A stretch of 39,871 bases of DNA, taken from contig JAISIA010000050.1 in the NCBI GenBank assembly GCA_031262295.1, positions 1 through 39,871 on the forward strand, read 5' to 3'. This DNA is from Bacteroidales bacterium (GTDB taxonomy: Bacteria > Bacteroidota > Bacteroidia > Bacteroidales > P3). Shown here in pieces: positions 34,397-39,871 of this stretch (the stretch's first letter is position 1; each line of letters starts with the position of its first letter). The notes beneath the pieces were generated by a model. It searched no databases and was not told where the DNA came from. It saw only the letters and a list, made by a program, of their open reading frames with translations. Position numbers and translations under genes: made by a program.

Positions 34397-36121
34397 ATGA
34401 AACGTATTTGTATCTTTTTTTTGGGAATAGTTTTTTCCATAAATGCAATTAGTCAAACCATTGTCTCAACTTCTCCGAGCAATAAGAATGTAGTATTGGA
34501 GGAATATACAGGAATACTGTGTCAGTATTGTCCTGATGGGCATAAAAGAGCTCACCTTATTCAGGAAAACAATCCAGATAGGGTTGTATTAATTAATATA
34601 CATCAAGGAATGTTTGCAAATACTATTCCAGATTATACAACTCAATGGGGAAATGCTTTGGCAAGTCAATATCAAATTTCTGGCTATCCAATTGGAACAG
34701 TAAATAGGGGAACTAGTGCACAGGATAGAGGTTCTTGGGCAAATAGTGCAAATAATATATTAAATCAATCATCCTTTGTAAATATTGCTGCAAAGGCTGA
34801 AATTAATGTTCAAACAAGAGAATTGGAAGTTACAGTTGAAGTTTATTATACAGGTGAAGCTGAAACAGGATACAATATGTTAAATGTTGCCCTATTACAA
34901 AATAATGTATTAGGACCACAAATTAATATGTCAGCAAACCCAGATCAGGTTGTAGGAAATCAATACAATCACATGCACATGTTAAGACATCTAATCACAG
35001 GTCAATGGGGAGATACACTAAAAGTAGAAGAAGGAAACATTCCTGCTGGAACATTTTTTACTAAAACATATACCTATTCTCTGCCTTCAAATATAAAAAA
35101 CATACCTTTGGTTTATGAAAATTTGGAAGTTGCAGCATTTATTGCAAAAGATAAGAAAACAATTTATACAGGAACAGCAATAATTCCTCAAATTAAAGAA
35201 GGTGTTAATATAGCTTCTTTTAGTATGAGCGATATTCCTTGTTCAGAATTCGTACAACAAAACCTAAAAATACATAATTTTGGAACTGATACTGTAAAAA
35301 CATTGACAATGGAAACAAAAGTTAATGGAGTAGGTAGTTTATTTGAATGGGAAGGAAGCATAGCTCCAAATTCATCTTATGAATTTGAAGATCTTTATTC
35401 TTGGGAAGTACAAGAAGGAGTATATAATCAAATAGAATTTTCTATTCTTTCTGTAAATGGCAATCCTTATGAAGGATCTCCTATAACAACAACCTACTAT
35501 AAACGAGTAGGAGGCGAAGGAGAAATAACTCTAATGTTACGTTTAGACCAATATGGAGAAGAAACTACTTGGAACTTAAAAAATTCTTTGGGAGATACAC
35601 TTTATTCAGGAGGTCCTTACACACGAGGAACTTCAAATAGATTACAAATAGAAGTATTTAATCTTACAGAGGCAGATTGTTATACTTTTACCATAAACGA
35701 TTCTTATGGAGATGGAATAAATAGTGGTAGTGGCAATGGAAATTATATAATAATGGATGAAAGTGGAGATACTTTGGTTTATAGTGATGGTGTTTTTGAA
35801 TCACAACAAACAAAAGGTTTTGGTTTTGGAAACTATATTGGACTAAGTGAAATTGCACAAGAAGAAATAAACTTAAATATTTATCCAAATCCAGTAAAGG
35901 ATGAGGCTAATATAAACATAAATATGCCTTATAATAGCAAGGCAACAATAAAGGTTATTGATTTAATGGGAAGGGAAGTTCTTATATTAAATGATAGAAC
36001 ACTTAATCAAGGAGAAAATAACCTTAATATAAATACAAAAAATCTTGAAAATGGAATATACTTTGTAAGTATTTACACATCCAAAACAACAACAACTAAG
36101 AAAATAATTGTAGAAAAATAA
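34397..36121 (+). CDS. Omp28-type thioredoxin-fold protein with T9SS tail
   Basis: A 574-residue secreted protein. After the signal peptide (to about NAISQ, 16-20) comes an Omp28-like domain with a thioredoxin-type CxxC, EEYTGILCQYCPDGH (35-49, Cys42 and Cys45), to about residue 270. A middle beta-rich domain (about 280-375) and a domain with NDSYGDGINSGSGNG (about 434-448) follow. The C-terminal T9SS sorting domain (about 490-574) has LNIYPNPVKDEA and ends KKIIVEK. The protein is predicted to be anchored at or released from the cell surface. A disulfide or adhesin-type role is plausible; none is proven. The next gene starts six bases after the stop. Confidence 0.85.
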   Translation: MKRICIFFLGIVFSINAISQTIVSTSPSNKNVVLEEYTGILCQYCPDGHKRAHLIQENNPDRVVLINIHQGMFANTIPDYTTQWGNALASQYQISGYPIGTVNRGTSAQDRGSWANSANNILNQSSFVNIAAKAEINVQTRELEVTVEVYYTGEAETGYNMLNVALLQNNVLGPQINMSANPDQVVGNQYNHMHMLRHLITGQWGDTLKVEEGNIPAGTFFTKTYTYSLPSNIKNIPLVYENLEVAAFIAKDKKTIYTGTAIIPQIKEGVNIASFSMSDIPCSEFVQQNLKIHNFGTDTVKTLTMETKVNGVGSLFEWEGSIAPNSSYEFEDLYSWEVQEGVYNQIEFSILSVNGNPYEGSPITTTYYKRVGGEGEITLMLRLDQYGEETTWNLKNSLGDTLYSGGPYTRGTSNRLQIEVFNLTEADCYTFTINDSYGDGINSGSGNGNYIIMDESGDTLVYSDGVFESQQTKGFGFGNYIGLSEIAQEEINLNIYPNPVKDEANININMPYNSKATIKVIDLMGREVLILNDRTLNQGENNLNINTKNLENGIYFVSIYTSKTTTTKKIIVEK

Positions 36122-36127
36122 TACAAC

Positions 36128-37765
36128 ATGAAAAATTTAGCATATATTTTGTGCATAGTTTGCCTTTTTTCTCTTTCTTCTTGTAAGAAAAAAGAAGCAA
36201 TTATGCCACCACAAGAAAACAATCCTATGAAAGAAAAGGTAGAAGCTTTTGCCAAAGTTAAACTTACAACAGACCTATCCTCATTAACCAACAATGAAAA
36301 AGAGCTTTTAAGAGTTTTTGTTGCAATAGGCAATATTATGGATGATTTATTCTGGAAGCAATCATACGGAAATAAATTGGATATGGACACAATTGGAGAT
36401 GTCTATAAAAGGGAATTTGCAATGATTAACTATGGTCCTTGGGATAGATTAGACGATATGAAACCCTTTGTTGAAGGATTCAAAGACAAACCACTTGGAG
36501 CTAATTTCTATCCTTTTGATATGACAGAGGAAGAATACAAAAATTTGGAGGATAAAAATAAGGATAGCCAATACACAGTCCTAAGAAGAGATTCCAATAA
36601 TAAACTTATTGTAAGGTGGTATCATCAAGAATATGAAAAGGAACTTAAAAAAGTGGATTCATTATTAGATAAGGCAATTTCCTTAGCAGAGGATAAGGGA
36701 TTGAAAAACTATCTTACAGAAAGGAAGAAAGCGTTTTTAACAGACGATTACTTTGCTTCTGATATGGCATGGATGGATATGAAGACTTCCAAATTAGATT
36801 TTGTTGTTGGTCCAATTGAGAATTACGAAGACCGTCTCTTTGGTCACAAGGCTGCATACGAATGTTTCATATTGGTAAAAGATGAAAAGTGGAGTGCGGA
36901 TCTTTCAAAATTCACTGCTATGTTACCACAATTACAAAAGGGATTGCCTGTTGAAGAAAAATATAAAAAAGAAACTCCGGGAACGGATTCCGATTTGAAT
37001 GTCTATGATGTGGTGTTTTATGGGGGCGATTGTAATGCCGGAAGTAAGACAATTGCGATAAATCTTCCTAATGATGAAAGAGTACAACTTAAAAAAGGAG
37101 CAAGAAGATTGCAATTAAAAAATGCTATGAAGGCGAAATTTGATGAAATACTCCTTCCAATTGCAGGAGAAGTTATGTGTGTTGAACAATTATCAAAAGT
37201 AAAGTTTGATGCATTCTTTTCCAATGTAACTTTCCATGAAGTGGCTCACGGATTGGGAGTAAAAAATACAATAAATGGTAAGGGTAGTGTAAGAAAAGCA
37301 TTGGCGAATGAATATTCTGCATGGGAAGAAGCAAAGGCTGATGTTTTGGGATTATACATGGTGACAAGTCTTATTGAGAAAGGAGAGATAACAAATATTA
37401 CACAAGAGGAAGCATATACAACATTTATTGCAGGAATATTGCGTTCTGTTCGCTTTGGAGCAGCCTCTGCACATGGACAAGCAAATATGATGTGCTTTAA
37501 TTTCTTTGAAGACGAAAAAGTTTTCAGCAAAAACGAAGAAGGAAGATATGTTATCAATTATCAAAATGCAAAAAAGGCAATGGATAAATGGGCAGCTCTT
37601 ATAATAAAAGTTGAAGCAGAAGGAGATTATTCCTTTGCTAAGAACTATAATGATAAGAATGGAGTAATTCGTCCAAGCCTTCAAAAGGACTTAGATAAGA
37701 TAAATAGTCAATTAATACCAAAAGATATAGTTTTTGAACAAGGCATAGACGCCTTAGGATTATAG
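36128..37765 (+). CDS. M49 (dipeptidyl peptidase III)-type lipoprotein peptidase
   Basis: A 545-residue zinc peptidase homologue with a lipoprotein signal (SLSSC, Cys19). The zinc site is HEVAH (370-374) with the downstream EEAKAD (400-405) supplying the third ligand, in the order and spacing of the M49 family. The site is a five-residue HExxH, whereas most M49 enzymes have the six-residue HExxGH. NEYSAWEEAKADVLGLY is strongly conserved in the group. Dipeptide release from oligopeptides is the likely activity, in the periplasm or at the outer membrane. The gene lies six bases after the Omp28-type gene and one base before gpsA. Confidence 0.83.
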   Translation: MKNLAYILCIVCLFSLSSCKKKEAIMPPQENNPMKEKVEAFAKVKLTTDLSSLTNNEKELLRVFVAIGNIMDDLFWKQSYGNKLDMDTIGDVYKREFAMINYGPWDRLDDMKPFVEGFKDKPLGANFYPFDMTEEEYKNLEDKNKDSQYTVLRRDSNNKLIVRWYHQEYEKELKKVDSLLDKAISLAEDKGLKNYLTERKKAFLTDDYFASDMAWMDMKTSKLDFVVGPIENYEDRLFGHKAAYECFILVKDEKWSADLSKFTAMLPQLQKGLPVEEKYKKETPGTDSDLNVYDVVFYGGDCNAGSKTIAINLPNDERVQLKKGARRLQLKNAMKAKFDEILLPIAGEVMCVEQLSKVKFDAFFSNVTFHEVAHGLGVKNTINGKGSVRKALANEYSAWEEAKADVLGLYMVTSLIEKGEITNITQEEAYTTFIAGILRSVRFGAASAHGQANMMCFNFFEDEKVFSKNEEGRYVINYQNAKKAMDKWAALIIKVEAEGDYSFAKNYNDKNGVIRPSLQKDLDKINSQLIPKDIVFEQGIDALGL

Positions 37766-37766
37766 A

Positions 37767-38759
37767 ATGAAGATAGCAATATTTGGTAGTGGCTCTTGGG
37801 CAACAGCACTTGTGAAAGTTGCCCAAGAGAATCACGATGAAATTTTTTGGTGGGTAAGAGAGAAAGAGATAGTTTGTGGGCTTAAAACGCATAATCATAA
37901 TCCTCTTTATTTGAGTGAGTGCAAATTAAAAGCTGATAAGATAACAATAAGTGATGATATTAAAGAAATAATATCAAGGGCTGATGACCTATTATTTGTT
38001 ATTCCTTCCTATTTCTTAGCAGATGCCCTATCGCCTCTTAGCGAAAAAGATTTTAAAAACAAGAGTGTAATTTCTGCAATAAAGGGCATAGTGCCTCAAA
38101 CTAATCAAATTGTTGCAGCATTTCTAAGAGATAAATACAATATACCCTACACCAATCAAGCAGTAATAAGTGGTCCTTCCCACGCAGAGGAGGTTGCAAA
38201 GGAATATCTCACCTATCTAACCGTTGCATCCGAAAATTCCCTTTTGGCAAACCATATAGCAAATAACCTTAATTGCAATTTCCTTAGAACAACTATTTCA
38301 AATGATATAGAAGGTATAGAATATATAGGTATAATGAAAAACATTTATGCCTTAGCAGTGGGAATTTGTAAGGGATTATCCTTTGGTGACAACTTTATAA
38401 GCGTTTTAGTTTGCAATGGATTGCAGGAAATGGAAGACTTTATTAATCTTTGCCTAAAAGATAATAAGCAAAGGAATATGAATAATCTTGCATATTTAGG
38501 AGATTTATTAGTAACTGCCTATTCGCAACATTCAAGAAATAGGACCTTTGGTCAAATGATAGGTGCGGGATACACAGCTTGCTCTGCCAAATTGGAGATG
38601 AAAATGGTTGCAGAGGGGTATTACTCGGCAAAATGTATATATGAATTAAACAAAAACGTTAAGGCAAAAATACCAATTGTTGATGCAGTTTATAAAATTC
38701 TCTATCAAGAGGCTTCAGCCTGCAAAGAATTTTCTCTACTTGCAAAGAATTTTAAATAG
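37767..38759 (+). CDS. gpsA: NAD(P)-dependent glycerol-3-phosphate dehydrogenase
   Basis: A 330-residue cytoplasmic enzyme that reduces dihydroxyacetone phosphate to sn-glycerol 3-phosphate for phospholipid synthesis. The Rossmann motif is GSGSWATAL (7-15). The conserved ISGPSHAEEVAKE segment (about 134-146) and catalytic region GIMKNIYALAVGICKGL (about 188-204) are intact. Length is normal. It begins one base after the peptidase stop, so it depends on the Omp28 promoter or an internal one. A strong terminator follows. Confidence 0.97.
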   Translation: MKIAIFGSGSWATALVKVAQENHDEIFWWVREKEIVCGLKTHNHNPLYLSECKLKADKITISDDIKEIISRADDLLFVIPSYFLADALSPLSEKDFKNKSVISAIKGIVPQTNQIVAAFLRDKYNIPYTNQAVISGPSHAEEVAKEYLTYLTVASENSLLANHIANNLNCNFLRTTISNDIEGIEYIGIMKNIYALAVGICKGLSFGDNFISVLVCNGLQEMEDFINLCLKDNKQRNMNNLAYLGDLLVTAYSQHSRNRTFGQMIGAGYTACSAKLEMKMVAEGYYSAKCIYELNKNVKAKIPIVDAVYKILYQEASACKEFSLLAKNFK

Positions 38760-38777
38760 AAAAATAGTTTTGATTAT

Positions 38778-38819
38778 AGCACCACTTATTTTCCTATAAT
38801 ATAAGTGGTGCTTTTTATT
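38778..38819 (+). terminator. Terminator after gpsA
   Basis: AGCACCACTTAT (38778-38789) pairs perfectly over 12 bp with ATAAGTGGTGCT (38801-38812) around an 11-base loop, followed by TTTTATTT. It lies 18 bases after the gpsA stop and closes the Omp28-M49-gpsA operon. Confidence 0.92.
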
Positions 38820-38824
38820 TGTAT

Positions 38825-38860
38825 TATATGGTTTTTTTAATTAAATTCTTATACCATATA
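38825..38860. repeat. Inverted repeat between gpsA and the TM2 gene
   Basis: TATATGGT (38825-38832) and ACCATATA (38853-38860) are perfect 8-bp arms around 20 bases. It has no T-run and does not serve an evident gene. Confidence 0.3.
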
Positions 38861-38930
38861 TACAATAGTATAGAAATGTTTTTCTGGTTTCTATAAAAAG
38901 GGGATGCATTTTGATAATATTGAATAGGGA

Positions 38931-38969
38931 AATAAAAAGATAGAGGCTTATTATCACAACAAGCCTCTA
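38931..38969 (-). terminator. Terminator of the TM2 gene
   Basis: On the minus strand TAGAGGCTT pairs over 9 bp with AAGCCTCTA around an 11-base loop, then TCTTTTTATTT. It lies about 40 bases after the stop at 39012. Confidence 0.85.
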
Positions 38970-39011
38970 CCAATAATCAAAAATAAAAAAGTAATTATGA
39001 AAACAACAGGT

Positions 39012-39356
39012 TTAATACCTGATTGTATATCCCGTTATTTCTACAAATTTTCTATAATTAAATCTTTTTGCTCTCTTCATTGCAGTAAAAAGATCAATGA
39101 ACCACCATATTCCCAAACCATAACAAGTAATTATTTTCAAAACTCCTAATAAATAATCCTCCAAAAATAAGCGTTCAATACCGAAAAATAGGGCTATAAT
39201 AAATATTAAAACAGGATGTCTAAACCAAAATGCTTGCAATATATATGCAGAACTATCAGGTATTTTTTCAACTACTTGTTTTATCCTTTCAAGATCCTCA
39301 ATTGGGAAATAAGGACTCTTGTCAAGCATCCAAAAATTTACATTATCACTATTCAT
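39012..39356 (-). CDS. TM2 domain protein
   Basis: A 114-residue membrane protein. The soluble N-terminal part (about 1-45) is followed by two membrane helices typical of TM2 proteins: HPVLIFIIALFFGIERLFL (47-65) and LGVLKIITCYGLGIWWFIDL. The conserved G-IERL...D and GIWWFIDLF motifs are both present. The function of bacterial TM2 proteins is unclear. It is a single-gene unit with its own terminator, divergent from the C69 gene. Confidence 0.85.
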   Translation of the reverse strand: MNSDNVNFWMLDKSPYFPIEDLERIKQVVEKIPDSSAYILQAFWFRHPVLIFIIALFFGIERLFLEDYLLGVLKIITCYGLGIWWFIDLFTAMKRAKRFNYRKFVEITGYTIRY

Positions 39357-39475
39357 AAACCTATTTTAATATTATTACAGAGTGCAAAACTATAAAAAAA
39401 TAAATAAAAAACAAATAAAATATCAATATTTTGGTATATTTTTTTAATAAAATGTTAAAGTATTATCTAAATTAT

Positions 39476-39483
39476 TATCTTTG
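39476..39483 (+). promoter_or_regulatory. -7 promoter box of the C69 peptidase gene
   Basis: TATCTTTG, an exact TAnnTTTG match, lies 45 bases before the ATG at 39529. No clear -33 TTTG is visible. Confidence 0.5.
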
Positions 39484-39528
39484 CAGATTGAGTAATTATC
39501 GTTTTGTAACAAAAAATTTAAAATAAAG

Positions 39529-39871
39529 ATGAGACATTTCAGTAAATTAATATCTATTTTAACAGTAGTAATACTTGTGATTGCTGCTAATAATAGCCGT
39601 GCTTGCACAAGTTTTTTAGTAACTAAGGGAGCATCAAAGGACGGTTCAACAATGATAACCTATGCTGCCGATTCACATACTCTGTATGGGGAACTCTATT
39701 ATAAGGCTGCTGCCTCCTATCCCGAAGGAGCGCTTTTACAAGTTATAGATTGGGATTCTGGAAAGAAACTAATCAAGATACCACAAGTAGGAAATACATA
39801 TACAACTGTTGGAAATTCCAATGAGTGGGGCGTATCTATAACAGAGACAACCTACGGAGGAAGACCTGAAT
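39529..39871 (+). CDS. C69-family dipeptidase (partial, 5' end)
   Basis: The first 114 codons of a secreted Ntn-hydrolase of peptidase family C69 (PepD-like). A signal peptide (MRHFSK, hydrophobic 9-20) ends near NNSRA. Mature N-terminal Cys26 follows in CTSFLVTKGASKDGS, as expected for the autocatalytic nucleophile. TYAADSH and NSNEWGVSITETTYGG are further family motifs. Full-length relatives are about 500-550 residues, so the rest lies beyond the window edge. It is not frameshifted in the visible part. Confidence 0.9.
   Translation, partial: MRHFSKLISILTVVILVIAANNSRACTSFLVTKGASKDGSTMITYAADSHTLYGELYYKAAASYPEGALLQVIDWDSGKKLIKIPQVGNTYTTVGNSNEWGVSITETTYGGRPE

Overview
The window is A+T-rich bacterial chromosome from the Bacteroidota, most likely an uncultured member of the Bacteroidales. 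Four things support this. Promoters have the phylum-specific form TTTG-N19/20-TAnnTTTG. Two proteins end in type IX secretion (T9SS) sorting domains, and a PorE-like OmpA protein is present. There is a BtuB/BtuG vitamin B12 uptake pair. The tmRNA tag ends in NYAFAA, close to the NYALAA tags of Bacteroides and Porphyromonas. No species can be named from the sequence alone.

Layout. 1-366: non-coding, with a promoter-terminator pair that may make a small RNA. 367-2216: a two-gene type II restriction-modification (RM) operon closely resembling EcoRV. 2266-5442 (minus): a secreted nitrilase-family amidase and a secreted agmatine/peptidylarginine-type deiminase with a T9SS tail. 5520-8912 (minus): housekeeping genes dnaJ, grpE and proS. 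9039-12386 (plus): a Tyr-rich lipoprotein, a FadL/OmpP1-like porin and folE. 12443-19148 (minus): a defence-type island with an AAA15 ATPase, a PGN_0703-type nuclease, a second type II RM pair, a HEPN-like protein and two very small HNH-type proteins. 19149-19822: a repeat-rich gap. 19823-25834 (minus): a PorE-like envelope protein and a 1103-residue sensor kinase. 25960-29262 (minus): a btuB-btuG operon behind a cobalamin riboswitch and closed by a strong terminator. 29341-32947 (plus): dnaG and a YfcC-type transporter. 32948-33802: a second repeat-rich gap with an orphan promoter. 33803-34201 (minus): ssrA (tmRNA). 34397-38759 (plus): an Omp28-type T9SS protein, an M49-type peptidase lipoprotein and gpsA. 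39012-39356 (minus): a TM2 protein. 39529-end (plus): the start of a C69-family dipeptidase.

Genes that work together. The two RM systems and their nuclease and ATPase neighbours form accessory defence cargo around a conserved core. The amidase and deiminase could together convert agmatine to putrescine outside the cytoplasm. The deiminase and the Omp28-type protein are predicted T9SS cargo, and the PorE-like protein is a candidate part of that machinery. BtuB and BtuG form a B12-responsive uptake unit.

The least explained features are: (1) modular intergenic repeats shared by the two large gaps, including six 13-base hairpins whose arms change together around a TTG loop; (2) the minus-strand defence island, with a 28-codon ORF attached to the ATPase gene; (3) start codons four to five bases after a -7 box, implying leaderless mRNAs; and (4) two possible small-RNA transcription units. 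No tRNA, rRNA, CRISPR array or transposase was found. Everything here was read by eye with no database search.
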